Of a DNA stretch of 64,000 nucleotides, positions 32,656 to 41,549 are shown piece by piece (positions within the stretch are counted from its first letter, which is position 1; every line of letters starts with the position of its first letter). This stretch comes from Alcaligenes sp. SORT26 (GTDB lineage: Bacteria > Pseudomonadota > Gammaproteobacteria > Burkholderiales > Burkholderiaceae_B). The stretch lies in assembly GCF_017377875.1 (NCBI RefSeq), contig NZ_CP070975.1, positions 682,001 to 746,000 of the forward strand, read 5' to 3'. A model generated the notes under the pieces. It searched no databases. It was given only the letters and a program-made list of their open reading frames with translations, and was not told the DNA's origin. The translations under genes and the position numbers were made by a program.

Positions 32656-33630
32656 ATGTCTCTCTCTCAAATGGAAGTATTCAATAAGTACTTCATGCCA
32701 GCGACGATTGAAACGCTGGCCCAAATGGTCGATAAATTCAATGCCGCCTCCAACGGTTCCATTGTTCTGACCACTGAAGGTTTTGAAGGCGATTTTGTGA
32801 TGACTTCGTTCTTCAAAAACCTGTCCAATGCGCGTCGCCGCGTTGATCGCTATGGCACCAACAATGCCGTGACGCCGGTGGATCTGTCGCAAGATAAGTT
32901 CGTGGCAGTGAAAATTGCTGGTGGTTTTGGCCCTGTGCGCTACGAGCCCTCGCAGATGACGTGGCTTAACAAGCCTACGGCTGAGGGCGTCGAGGTTGCC
33001 TCCCGCGCCTTTGCGGAGCTGTTGCTGCAAGACCAGCTCAATACCGTCATTGCTGCGCTGGTGGCCGCCATTGGCAATCAGGGGGCGGCCGCGACCGTGG
33101 ATGTGTCTGCATCCAAGAAAGTTGATTACTTGACGGTGAACGAGTCGCACGCCTTGTTTGGGGATCACTCCAGCCAGATCGTTGCTCAGGTGATGGATGG
33201 CATTCAGTACCACAACTTTATCGCCTTGAATCTGGCCAATGCTCAAACGTTGTTCCAGGCAGGTAACGTTCGTGTGGTCGATATCTTGGGGCGTCCATCG
33301 ATTGTGACTGATGCACCAGCTCTGTTTACTGCAGCCGCAGCGGAAGTCCCAGCGAAGCGTCGTGTTTTGTCCTTGACTACCGGCGCAGCCTTGGTGCGCG
33401 ATCCTCGCAACCTAGTCTCCAACGTGGAAACGAGCAACGGCAAGGAACGAATTGAAACCACGCTGCAGATTGACTACGACTTCACCGTGGGCCTGAAAGG
33501 CTATGCCTGGGATATGGCCAATGGCGGCAAATCGCCTGCTGATTCCGAGATCGCTACCGGGTCGAATTGGGATCTGGTTGTGTCCAGCATCAAGCACAGC
33601 GCAGGTGTGATGGCCGAAGGCCAGGGTTAA
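32656..33630 (+). CDS. Major capsid protein
   Basis: 324 residues from MSLSQMEVFNKYFMPATIET. Contains VLTTEGFEGDFVMTSFFKNL, GPVRYEPSQMTWL and TTLQIDYDFTVGLKGYAWDM. AGGAG precedes the start. It follows the scaffold gene and should form the shell with an HK97-type fold, though I cannot see the fold directly. Confidence 0.87.
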   Translation: MSLSQMEVFNKYFMPATIETLAQMVDKFNAASNGSIVLTTEGFEGDFVMTSFFKNLSNARRRVDRYGTNNAVTPVDLSQDKFVAVKIAGGFGPVRYEPSQMTWLNKPTAEGVEVASRAFAELLLQDQLNTVIAALVAAIGNQGAAATVDVSASKKVDYLTVNESHALFGDHSSQIVAQVMDGIQYHNFIALNLANAQTLFQAGNVRVVDILGRPSIVTDAPALFTAAAAEVPAKRRVLSLTTGAALVRDPRNLVSNVETSNGKERIETTLQIDYDFTVGLKGYAWDMANGGKSPADSEIATGSNWDLVVSSIKHSAGVMAEGQG

Positions 33631-33679
33631 TCGATTTGAAGAGGGCGGCTTCGGCCGCTCTCCTTTATTGGAGATTTGG

Positions 33680-34030
33680 ATGAAAGTCATCTACCAAAAA
33701 CATCCGGTTACGCCGGAGCAGAAGGCGGATTTGCGGTCTCAAGGCTACAAGATCATTGATGCAGCTTTTGCTCCAGCTGGTTATGTGCATCCGATTGCGC
33801 GGCGTGAACAAGTAGAAGCTCAAGCTAAGGCAGAGCTTGAAGCGGCAGCCAAGCTCGAAGAGGATGCGAAGGCTACAGTAGATTCAACAAATGCCAGCGC
33901 AATGTCCGGCGATGGCCTGGATGAGTTAGACGTAGATCAACTGCATGCGCTGGCTAAAGAGCGCGGTGTATCCGTACACCACAAGGCAGGGGCTGACAAA
34001 GTGCGTGAGGCACTGCGCCAAACGGCGTAA
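33680..34030 (+). CDS. Head protein with HeH/LEM-like C-terminus
   Basis: 117 residues from MKVIYQKHPVTPEQ (GGAG upstream). N-terminal small domain (LRSQGYKIIDAAFAPAGYVH), an Ala/Glu coiled linker, then LDELDVDQLHALAKERGVSV and a short helix as in HeH/LEM-like domains. Such proteins occur next to capsid genes; role unknown. Confidence 0.65.
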   Translation: MKVIYQKHPVTPEQKADLRSQGYKIIDAAFAPAGYVHPIARREQVEAQAKAELEAAAKLEEDAKATVDSTNASAMSGDGLDELDVDQLHALAKERGVSVHHKAGADKVREALRQTA

Positions 34031-34039
34031 GGGGCTGAC

Positions 34040-34552
34040 ATGGATTATTACGGCACTCTTGATGGGGCGCTGGAGTATCACTCCATGTCGGCTGGAGGTG
34101 CTGCTTGGTCCGGCACTGATGTGACTGATGTCCAGCGCACAGCCGCGCTAGTGCGGGCTAGTAGGTCCCTGGATGGGCAGTACGGGGTGCGTTACCCGGG
34201 CAAGCCCACGCAAGGCCGTGCACAGTCTCTGGCATGGCCAAGATCAGGCGCTGTCGATCATTGTGCAAATGAAGCGTTGCCCGACAATTCCGTACCGATC
34301 GAGATCGAGCATGCCGCCTATGCACTCGCGCTGGTGGAGCTTTTGACGCCAGGCGCGTCCAGCCCGAGTTTTACGCCGGGTGCTGTGAACAAGCGTGAGC
34401 GCGTGGATGTGATCGAGCGTGAACGATTCGGGCCGGCTGATGGTGTTGCGCTGACTCTTGATATGCAGCGCGCACAACTGGCTGAAGTTGAGGATTTGCT
34501 GCGCTGCCTACTGGTCAAGCGTGGCGCAACACAGTGCGTTTTGAGAGTGTGA
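34040..34552 (+). CDS. Head-tail connector (DnaT-like/gp4-type)
   Basis: 170 residues. AAWSGTDVTDVQRTAALVRA, RASRSLDGQYGVRYPGKPT and LAWPRSGAVD followed by IEIEHAAYALALVELL match the phage DnaT-like connector group. It should bind under the portal. Confidence 0.8.
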   Translation: MDYYGTLDGALEYHSMSAGGAAWSGTDVTDVQRTAALVRASRSLDGQYGVRYPGKPTQGRAQSLAWPRSGAVDHCANEALPDNSVPIEIEHAAYALALVELLTPGASSPSFTPGAVNKRERVDVIERERFGPADGVALTLDMQRAQLAEVEDLLRCLLVKRGATQCVLRV

Positions 34553-34553
34553 T

Positions 34554-34943
34554 ATGGCCGACTTCTATTCAGACATGGCTAAGATGGCCGCTCAGCTGCT
34601 GGCTCCAACCAGCCAGGGGGGGCTGGGTCAGGGGGAGATAAAGCTCATTCGAAAAACACCAGGTGCGTCAGGGCCCAATCCTTGGGACCCAGTTAAGCCG
34701 GTCACTCAAAAGGAAACGCTACATGGCGCTGTGCGCGGTGTTAGTAAGCAGCTTATTGGCACAGAGATGGACGGGACGGTTATTTTGGCATCTGACCGGC
34801 AGGCTATATGCACAGTTCCAGCGATGCGGTACACGGCAGGCGACGTGCTGTCTGTGGATGGCGTGCCGGTTCACATTATCTCGGTAGAGCGCATACCGGC
34901 AGCCGGCGTTACCAGTGCAGTGAAATTCATTATTCGGGGCTGA
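34554..34943 (+). CDS. Head-tail joining protein candidate
   Basis: 129 residues, beta-rich after residue 25: GEIKLIRKTPGASGPNPWDP, LHGAVRGVSKQLIGTEMDGT, YTAGDVLSVDGVPVHIISVE. No family named; position and fold suggest a stopper or neck protein. Two nt after the previous stop. Confidence 0.7.
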   Translation: MADFYSDMAKMAAQLLAPTSQGGLGQGEIKLIRKTPGASGPNPWDPVKPVTQKETLHGAVRGVSKQLIGTEMDGTVILASDRQAICTVPAMRYTAGDVLSVDGVPVHIISVERIPAAGVTSAVKFIIRG

Positions 34944-34944
34944 T

Positions 34945-36006
34945 ATGGCTACACGTAGACCCAACCGGTCGCAGGCCCGCTTATTTGCCCAGCTCATTGC
35001 AGAGCTTGAGCCGGAGATTCACCGGGCTTTCATGGCTTCGGTTACCGACCTGCAAGCCAACGTCGATTGGCGGGCTTTGCTTGAAGCGCTGGCCAGAACG
35101 GACGTCGAGGGCGCGATTGCTGCGCTCAATATCAATGAGGCGGCCTGGGCTGAGTATTCATCCAAGATGACGCAGGCCTATGCACTGGCTGGCGCATCCA
35201 CGGCGGCGCAGATCCAAGCGCAGGGGCTGGGCGGCATCGGCACTCGGTTCCGCATGACCAACCCCGGCGCTCAAGAGTGGATTCGCCAGAATGTCGCCAA
35301 TCGCGTTGTGGGGTTCGCCGAGGAACAGACCCAAGTGGCCCGTATGGTTATTGAAGCTGGGTTCGGCAGGGGTCAAGGGCCACGCAATATCGCAGTCGAT
35401 CTGGCAGGCAGGGTGCAAGGAGGGTCACGCGCTGGCGGCGTGCTGGGCTTGGATGCTCCCCGTGCAGCACGTTTGCAGGCAGTCACACAGGGTATGCGCT
35501 CCGCAGATGGTGTGCGAGATCTGGTGATTGTCCGGCAGGACGGAAAACTGGCGCTCCGGTACAAGGTGAACGCCGCGACCGAGCAGCGGATTATCCGGGC
35601 TTACAAAGCAGGAACGGCGGTGCCAGAGGCTGATCGGTTGATCAGTGAGCAGCAGTTCAGTAATGCGCTGCTGAAGGCAAGGGCGGATACGGTGGTAGCC
35701 ACTGAGACAGCGAATGCCGTTATGTCGGCTCGGGACGAGCAATGGCAGCAGTTAGCGGAGTCAAAGGGGTTGGACAAGAGCGCGATTATCAAGACTTGGC
35801 ATCATCGGCGCGGCGCAACCAAAGAGAGCCGTCCAGATCACGTGGCTATGTCTGGTCAGTCGGTCCGAGGATTGGATACGCCATTTGTATTTCCTGATGG
35901 CACGAGTATGCAGCACGCACACGATCCGGCCGGCGGAGCAAAACACGTTATTTCATGCGGCTGTGACACCACATACCGCCTGGATCATTCTGTGGGGCTG
36001 GAATGA
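34945..36006 (+). CDS. MuF-like head morphogenesis / minor capsid protein
   Basis: 353 residues. Helical N-terminus, then RVQGGSRAGGVLGLDAPRAA, SEQQFSNALLKARADTVVAT and TWHHRRGATKESRPDHVAMS ending in a HxxD and C-x-C pattern (VISCGCDTTYRLD). This is the MuF-type C-terminal pattern. Probably present in few copies in the head. Confidence 0.8.
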   Translation: MATRRPNRSQARLFAQLIAELEPEIHRAFMASVTDLQANVDWRALLEALARTDVEGAIAALNINEAAWAEYSSKMTQAYALAGASTAAQIQAQGLGGIGTRFRMTNPGAQEWIRQNVANRVVGFAEEQTQVARMVIEAGFGRGQGPRNIAVDLAGRVQGGSRAGGVLGLDAPRAARLQAVTQGMRSADGVRDLVIVRQDGKLALRYKVNAATEQRIIRAYKAGTAVPEADRLISEQQFSNALLKARADTVVATETANAVMSARDEQWQQLAESKGLDKSAIIKTWHHRRGATKESRPDHVAMSGQSVRGLDTPFVFPDGTSMQHAHDPAGGAKHVISCGCDTTYRLDHSVGLE

Positions 36007-36464
36007 GTAATTCATTTGCTGCAACAGTGTCAGCCTGGGCTGCGCAAAGCGAAAAGAGGCTTGAAGCGACTTACAGACGCTCGATTGAGCTGCTTGCTGA
36101 TGAAATGCGGGAAACCAAACCAAATGGTGGGCGCCTACCTTTTCAGACAGGGAACTTGGCGCGGTCGCTTATGGCTTCCACGCAAGGTATGCCACAAGGA
36201 GCAGAGGGCGCGGCTGCATTTCTCAGCGATCAAGACGTAGGGGCAGTTACTGCCACCCTTGGGCTCGGTCAAGCTGTCTGGATTGGCTATCAAGCTATTT
36301 ATGCCCGACGGCAGAACTATGGCTTTGTCGGAGCGGACTCCCTAGGCCGCGTTTACAACCAAGCAGGCTCTTACTTCGTTGAAGGAGCTATTGCGAACTG
36401 GCAGCAGATCGTGGCTAAAGCGGCAGCCGAGCTGCAATCAGCAGTTGAGGCGAAGAGCAAATGA
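36003..36464 (+). CDS. HK97 gp10-like tail-connector protein
   Basis: 153 residues. LADEMRETKPNGGRLPFQTG, NLARSLMAS, LGQAVWIGYQAIYARRQNYG and FVGADSLGRVYNQAGSYFVE are the gp10-like pattern (RLP..TGNLARS and Y..R..YG). It joins head to tail. Overlaps the MuF-like gene by 4 nt. Confidence 0.85.
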   Translation: MSNSFAATVSAWAAQSEKRLEATYRRSIELLADEMRETKPNGGRLPFQTGNLARSLMASTQGMPQGAEGAAAFLSDQDVGAVTATLGLGQAVWIGYQAIYARRQNYGFVGADSLGRVYNQAGSYFVEGAIANWQQIVAKAAAELQSAVEAKSK

Positions 36465-36886
36465 GCGCAAGGATCGAAACAGCAATTTGGCTGGCTATAA
36501 AGGCCCGGATTGAGTCACTGCCTCTTGCTTATGCTAAAGCCTGGCCGGGCCAGACCTTTGAGGTGCCGCATGCGGGCGGGCTGCCGCAGCCGTACTTGCG
36601 GGTAGGGCGAGTTACAGTGGCGCCAGTTCGGCAAATGATCGCGCCAGGGAAGCCGCACCGACGAACAGGAGCCTTGATCATCACTCTGGTTTATCCGCTT
36701 GGCCAGGACGTTTCAGCCTACGACCAGATCGCGGGAACGGTAGCGGATCATTTTCGTGACGGCACGCAAATGACCTACGGTGGTGTGTGTGTGTCAGTGA
36801 CCGACTATCCCCACGTTCAAGAAGGCTTTGAAGATAACGGGTTCTGGACTGTTCCGGTCCGCATCCCATGGCAGTGTTTTGCATAG
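36461..36886 (+). CDS. Tail terminator protein (DUF4128)
   Basis: 141 residues. ETAIWLAIKARIESLPLAYA, YLRVGRVTVAPVRQM and VYPLGQDVSAYDQIAGTVAD, then NGFWTVPVRIPWQCF. Matches small tail-terminator proteins that cap the tail tube. Overlaps the previous gene by 4 nt. Confidence 0.82.
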   Translation: MSARIETAIWLAIKARIESLPLAYAKAWPGQTFEVPHAGGLPQPYLRVGRVTVAPVRQMIAPGKPHRRTGALIITLVYPLGQDVSAYDQIAGTVADHFRDGTQMTYGGVCVSVTDYPHVQEGFEDNGFWTVPVRIPWQCFA

Positions 36887-36895
36887 GAGATATCG

Positions 36896-37081
36896 ATGTG
36901 TACAGATTGTGAGGCCCGGCGAAAGCTGGCGCGTGATGCTTGGGTGAACGGGAAAATCGGTGAGGCTGCCGGCCATATGGCTAAGGGCGCAGCCGAGATG
37001 GTGGGCCTGAAACCGAAGACTGGCCGCCAGGAGTTCACCGGAAAACCGGAGCGGACGAAAACATCCGCTAATAAAGAATAG
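36896..37081 (+). CDS. Small CxxC protein
   Basis: 61 residues, MCTDCEARRKLARDAWVNGK, hydrophilic and Lys-rich. AGGAG lies upstream. One CxxC at the N-terminus, function unknown. It ends just before a terminator that closes this part of the late operon. Confidence 0.65.
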   Translation: MCTDCEARRKLARDAWVNGKIGEAAGHMAKGAAEMVGLKPKTGRQEFTGKPERTKTSANKE

Positions 37082-37103
37082 CCGCCATCCAGGCGGTTTT
37101 TTT
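37082..37103 (+). terminator. Terminator before the NdpA cassette
   Basis: CCGCC-ATCCA-GGCGG followed by seven T. It begins directly at the stop of the CxxC gene and isolates the AT-rich cargo that follows. Confidence 0.85.
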
Positions 37104-37303
37104 ATGCCCGTTCATTCGGGCAGACGCTTCCAAGCAACCTTAAATCGGTAGGTGCCGAGCCCGAGAGAGTGGGAGGGCCTGTTTGTTGATGTTTGGATGC
37201 TGATTGGTAGTGGAGGATCTCTCGCTCGGTGAAAGTGATATATGATGCGTATAGTTTTGTTACGCTTCTGTAGAACTTTTATTGATGGAATTGGGAGAGA
37301 GTG

Positions 37304-38431
37304 ATGGAGGGGCTGGAAATACATAATGCGGTAATTCATCAGCTTGTGAAAGAGCAACATCAGAGGATACAGCCGTCAGTAACAAGAAGTACTGTGTTAG
37401 ATCCAGCTCATGATGCAGTAGTGTCTACAATTAGTGGTGTAATCGCGGTTTACGGAAAGAAAAATAATAGTGCTCATTACGGTATTTTTAAAACTGGCGA
37501 AGGGCGTGGTGCATTTCCAGACGCTTTTGAGGCTTATGCCGATCTTTCTGAGGAACTGCCCGATGAAAATCAGTTTTTAGATCTTTCTATAATAGCGATG
37601 GAGCGGCTATACGATAAAGCATCCTCAGAGACAGCTGCATCAGGTGGGTACATACTATTTGCAGATTATTCTTTAGGTAATCAGGGGCGTTCCTTTCTGA
37701 TTGCTATGGTTAAGCAAAAGAAAGGCATAACTTTGAACTCAACTCTTGAGCCTGAGGAGTTAATGCATTTAGACCTTTCTCGATTGAATCAAGCCGCAAA
37801 GGTTAGTTTTCTTAAGTTAAGAGATTATTTGAATACACCACCTAGCGATCGTGCTGAGTTAGGTAATTATCTTAGTTTTGTTAGCTCAGGATCTACTAAA
37901 ACAGCGTCCGGATACTTTGTTATGGCGCTTGGATGCTCGGAGGGGACTGCCTCTGCTCAGGCCACAAGAACTTTAGTTCAAGAAACGCGTAGATTCTTTC
38001 GAGAGACTGAGGGGCTATCATCCAGTAGGAATGCATTTAATAAAAGTTTAGTTGAGTATTTGGGCAGGAAGGAAAATACTCGTACGTCTGTTAAATTAGT
38101 TGAAATTGAGCAGATTATAAGAAGGCATATACCTGATGAAATGGCTGAAAGAGCTGACGAGTTAGCTGAAGAGATTTTAGCTCGTTTGAATAGTGAAGAG
38201 TTTTCTGTGCCAGTTGAGTTTCCTGTAAGTAAAAGCGCGCTCACGCGAATAACCCAAATAAAAGGTGGCACCGACTCTTGGAGTATGTCTTTTGATAAGG
38301 GAGCGCTCGGTGATGCGCCTGGGGCAGATATTTATTATGATCGCGATAACGAGCTGCTTATCATACAGAATATCCCCGAAGGGCTGAAAGAAATGGTGCT
38401 GAGCGAACTCGATAGCCGAAATGGAGCGTAA
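37304..38431 (+). CDS. NdpA/YejK-like nucleoid-associated protein
   Basis: 375 residues from ATG 37304 (GGGAGAGAG upstream). MEGLEIHNAVIHQLVKEQHQ, AFEAYADLSEELPDENQFLD, YILFADYSLGNQGRSFLIAM, LEPEELMHLDLSRLNQAAKV and YLSFVSSGSTKTASGYFV match the NA37/NdpA pattern. Cellular members bind the nucleoid. Here it is AT-rich cargo in a tail operon, 2 bp from a membrane-protein gene. The pair is probably co-translated. A role sensing or blocking foreign DNA is inferred from this context only. Confidence 0.82.
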   Translation: MEGLEIHNAVIHQLVKEQHQRIQPSVTRSTVLDPAHDAVVSTISGVIAVYGKKNNSAHYGIFKTGEGRGAFPDAFEAYADLSEELPDENQFLDLSIIAMERLYDKASSETAASGGYILFADYSLGNQGRSFLIAMVKQKKGITLNSTLEPEELMHLDLSRLNQAAKVSFLKLRDYLNTPPSDRAELGNYLSFVSSGSTKTASGYFVMALGCSEGTASAQATRTLVQETRRFFRETEGLSSSRNAFNKSLVEYLGRKENTRTSVKLVEIEQIIRRHIPDEMAERADELAEEILARLNSEEFSVPVEFPVSKSALTRITQIKGGTDSWSMSFDKGALGDAPGADIYYDRDNELLIIQNIPEGLKEMVLSELDSRNGA

Positions 38432-38433
38432 CT

Positions 38434-39711
38434 ATGTCGTTAGGCCCCCTTGTCGGATTATATAGATTATGCAATCGCCCTGATTTAAATGGGGGAACGC
38501 GCATTAACAGCACTGCGCCGTACAGGGATGCTAAGCCATATATTGAAGAAATTGCTAGTGGAACTCTAGGGCATCTGGAAGAAATCATAGTAGATGGTAA
38601 TGAATACGCTGTCACAGAATTACCTAATAGTGGTGAGCACCTAGAGTTTTCTCTCGCCCTGCCCGCAATGTCGAACGTGAGGTTTTATTCAAATATTGGA
38701 GAGTTGCTGAGGCTTGATAAAAAAGTGTCTCGAGGTGTGATTCCAGCAGAGTATTACATAGTTGAATCGGATTACTATAGCAACGACGTAGATGTCCCTG
38801 TCCCGGCATCATTAGAGGTTTTAAGTCGTGTGTGTAGATTAATATCAGGACTCTCGGAGCTTGCGCATTATCATGATGAAAAGCTAGGTGGTGGATATTT
38901 GAAATTGGTTTTTATTAGATCTGAAGCTATTTCGGACTTGAGGCCAATTGAGATTGAAACAAAAATCACTGAATCTATAATTGAAGCGGCAAAGAGTCTG
39001 AATGTGAGATTGGTCGATGAGTTATCTCAAAGCACCGCCGCTAATGATCCACATTACTCCGCTAAGGTGGGAGTGTTTGGAACAAGTTTGGCTGAGTTTG
39101 TGGCTGGTAAAGGGGTGGGTAATTCTTTCGATTATTTAGTTAGTCATTGGGATGAATTCGTTCGAGGTTATCAGCGAGATTTATCAACCTATTTAAGTGG
39201 TTTTGCTTTTCATAAGGCGAAAGTTGAAGTGGTAGAGGCCGAGCTGAAAATAGCTAATGAGTTTTCTAAGGTGTTAAATGATATTCTTGGTAAATTGCTC
39301 GGTATCCCGGTTTCTCTCGCTGCTGTTTTTGCAATTGAAAAAAATGATGGATTGTTAAAGCAGTTATTTGTCGTTTTTGGTGTTTTGATTGCTTGTTTAA
39401 TCTTGTCTCGGGTTGTGGGTAATCAGTTTCGTCAATTTAAAAGAGTAGATAATGCAAAGGATATCTTGATTGGTGCTATAGAGGGGAAGAAGGAGTCTTA
39501 TCCGGAGGATCTTAAAAAAGAAGTTGATGGATTGTCTTTGGCTTTGAAGGAAAATTCTGAGTTTCTCAGGAATACTTTGTATTTTTTTAGAACTCTTTGT
39601 TGGCTTCCATTGTTTGTGGTTTTTGTATATTTTGTATATATCAATTGTGAAGAATTTTTAAGATGCTTGTTAGGTCTTAGTTGCTTGCTTGGTGGGGAAG
39701 TAGAATTTTGA
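38434..39711 (+). CDS. Membrane partner of the NdpA-like protein
   Basis: 425 residues, no family recognised. Residues 1-280 are soluble (YRLCNRPDLNGGTRINSTAP, VIPAEYYIVESDYYSNDVDV, LAEFVAGKGVGNSFDYLVSH). Two helices follow at about 290-335 (IPVSLAAVFAI and LFVVFGVLIACLILSRVVG), then a charged coil and a further hydrophobic pair near the end (LPLFVVFVYFVYI, LLGLSCLLGG). Strongly AT-rich. It starts 2 nt after the NdpA-like stop, so the two form an operon. The layout (sensor-like domain plus membrane segments) resembles effectors of two-gene defence systems. Confidence 0.7.
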   Translation: MSLGPLVGLYRLCNRPDLNGGTRINSTAPYRDAKPYIEEIASGTLGHLEEIIVDGNEYAVTELPNSGEHLEFSLALPAMSNVRFYSNIGELLRLDKKVSRGVIPAEYYIVESDYYSNDVDVPVPASLEVLSRVCRLISGLSELAHYHDEKLGGGYLKLVFIRSEAISDLRPIEIETKITESIIEAAKSLNVRLVDELSQSTAANDPHYSAKVGVFGTSLAEFVAGKGVGNSFDYLVSHWDEFVRGYQRDLSTYLSGFAFHKAKVEVVEAELKIANEFSKVLNDILGKLLGIPVSLAAVFAIEKNDGLLKQLFVVFGVLIACLILSRVVGNQFRQFKRVDNAKDILIGAIEGKKESYPEDLKKEVDGLSLALKENSEFLRNTLYFFRTLCWLPLFVVFVYFVYINCEEFLRCLLGLSCLLGGEVEF

Positions 39712-39780
39712 TTTGTTATTTTCCTCGTCTATTTATTGACGTTTTTTATTTTCCTTAATCTAGACACCTTTCATTAATTG

Positions 39781-39839
39781 ACCCGGCCAAGCGCCGGGTT
39801 TTCTTTTTCTGGCCTCGCTAAATCAGCGGGGCTTTTTTA
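39781..39839 (+). terminator. Double terminator after the cargo cassette
   Basis: ACCCGG/CCGGGT with TTTTCTTTTT, then CCTCGC/GCGGGG with TTTTTT. Together with the terminator at 37082 they bracket the NdpA-membrane cassette. Confidence 0.85.
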
Positions 39840-39851
39840 TTGGAGAAACCC

Positions 39852-40574
39852 ATGAGCGGTGGACTTTACCCGGTATCCGGGTCAAAGCTGTATATCGGCG
39901 GACGTGTAACCGCCAAGGGAACTGTTACTGCGGCTGACTTTGCAGACGCGACCTGGACGGAGATTGGCGGTTGGGCCAATGCGGGCGCAATCGGCGATAC
40001 GCAAGAGGTTGGCGAGCAGGCGTTGATCAACGAGAAGCGTGTGCGCAAGTTCAAGACCACTTTGAATGGCGGCACGATGGAAAACACTTTTGTACCAATG
40101 GCCCTGGACCCTGGCCAGATCAAGTTCAAGGCGGCTATTGCAGACTGCGTTCCGTACGCCTGGAAAATTGAATGGGGCGCTGATTGCATGCCGTCCTCTG
40201 ATGTGACGATTAGTGTTGCAGCTCCGGCTGTAGTTACATGGCCAAGCCATGGCTTAGAGGCTGGTCAGCCTGTTGTGTTCAGCAATGAGGGTGGGGCTCT
40301 GCCCGCTGGCCTGGAGGCCGGAAAGATCTACTACGTCATTGCAGCCGGTCTTGCGGCTAACGCTTTCTCTGTTGCCACCACTCCCGACGCTACAGCCGGG
40401 ATTGAGACGACCGCCGCTGGAACTGGCACGCATACCGCATCCGCGCCACCTGCTGGCATGACCGATATGTTTTACGGCCTTGCTCTGCCAGGCGCTCGCC
40501 AAGGTGGTGACGCGACTGCCGCGCACTTGCGCGCATGGTCGATAGCCGTCGATAGCAACATCATCGAGATCTAA
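39852..40574 (+). CDS. Tail tube protein with inserted domain
   Basis: 240 residues from MSGGLYPVSGSKLYIGG. The tube core is LYIGGRVTAKGTV, EQALINEKRVRKFKTTLNGG, TMENTFVPMALDPGQIKF and at the end MTDMFYGLALPGARQGGD. A beta domain of about 80 residues (PAVVTWPSHGLEAGQPVVFS, IYYVIAAGLAANAFSVATTP) is inserted between them, of the kind displayed on the tail surface. Confidence 0.87.
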   Translation: MSGGLYPVSGSKLYIGGRVTAKGTVTAADFADATWTEIGGWANAGAIGDTQEVGEQALINEKRVRKFKTTLNGGTMENTFVPMALDPGQIKFKAAIADCVPYAWKIEWGADCMPSSDVTISVAAPAVVTWPSHGLEAGQPVVFSNEGGALPAGLEAGKIYYVIAAGLAANAFSVATTPDATAGIETTAAGTGTHTASAPPAGMTDMFYGLALPGARQGGDATAAHLRAWSIAVDSNIIEI

Positions 40575-40657
40575 GAACCCGCCATAGCGGTTAGGGGCGG
40601 GCGGAACTGGTCTCGCCGCTTGCCCCGTCTTGAGACCTGGGACCATAAGGATTGGAA

Positions 40658-41074
40658 ATGGAAATCAAAGATCTGGTTTTGTCTGACGAAGCCTTGAACG
40701 TAATCGATAAAGGCACTTGGGTGGGTGATCTGGATGGCGCTCCCGGTGTTGAGCTGCTGGTGTGCGGCATTAGCTCCAAAGATGCCCAGAAGGCCCTGAG
40801 CCAAAAGCAAGCGGCACTGCGCCTAAAGAACCGCGGCAAACCCTTGAATGAAGAGCAACTGGCGAAGGCCATGCGTGAAACCTTGGCAGAAGTGGTTCTC
40901 AAGGGCTGGCGTGGCCTTAAGGATAGCGGCAAAGATCTGGTATATAGCCCAGAGCTGGCCGTGAGCTTCATCACTTCCCGCAACGGCGAACGATTCGCGG
41001 GCTTGGTTCTGCAGGCAGCTCAGCGTGTAGATGTGGACGCAAGTCTGTTTGTGGAGGAAGCCACAAAAAACTGA
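40658..41074 (+). CDS. Tail assembly chaperone, short form (gpG-like)
   Basis: 138 residues from MEIKDLVLSDEALN. Follows the tail tube and precedes the tape measure, the G/T position. Ends EEATKN with the stop directly after the slippery run at 41065-41071. Chaperones bind the tape measure during tail assembly. Confidence 0.85.
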   Translation: MEIKDLVLSDEALNVIDKGTWVGDLDGAPGVELLVCGISSKDAQKALSQKQAALRLKNRGKPLNEEQLAKAMRETLAEVVLKGWRGLKDSGKDLVYSPELAVSFITSRNGERFAGLVLQAAQRVDVDASLFVEEATKN

Positions 41075-41412
41075 TTGCCCGCCTGCGCTGGAGCCTTGAT
41101 AACCCGAATGCGAAGAGAACCATTGAGGACTATGAGCGTTTCGGGCAAGACATCCCGGAAAGCCTGATACCGCCCGATCTTCATGATGTTGAGTGGAATT
41201 TCTGGCAGGCTTTCTGGGAGCTTTCTACAGACAGGCAGGTGGGTATGGCTTCAGGCCCTGTGCCTTGGACCGCGATTCATGCATATGCGCAATCCGAGCG
41301 CATCACCGATGTGTCGTCCTTCGCGAGAATCATTCGGGCCATGGATGATGCTTATCTCTCGCACCAGGGAGGGGAAAGCAAGACGTTTACACGTGACATG
41401 CTGAAGCGGTGA
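41065..41412 (+). CDS. Tail assembly chaperone T extension by -1 frameshift
   Basis: A AAA AAC at 41065-41071, in frame with the short form, is a classic slippery heptamer just before its stop. The -1 frame then reads KKLIARLRWSLDNPNAKRTI and EDYERFGQDIPESLIPP, HDVEWNFWQAFWELS, VPWTAIHAYAQSERI and stops at 41412. It has no start codon of its own. The fused product is the gpGT-like long chaperone. Confidence 0.85.
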   Translation, partial: KKLIARLRWSLDNPNAKRTIEDYERFGQDIPESLIPPDLHDVEWNFWQAFWELSTDRQVGMASGPVPWTAIHAYAQSERITDVSSFARIIRAMDDAYLSHQGGESKTFTRDMLKR

Positions 41413-41549
41413 GTGTCTTGCTGCTGATGCGCGAAATGGATGATGTGTATTTGTTTTATCAGACCAATGAAAAACCGTCTTCTCGTTAGCGCCTAGCGCG
41501 GGCTTTCGTCGTTGGCTATGATCTCTGCATCGACTTTGTGGAGGTGGGG

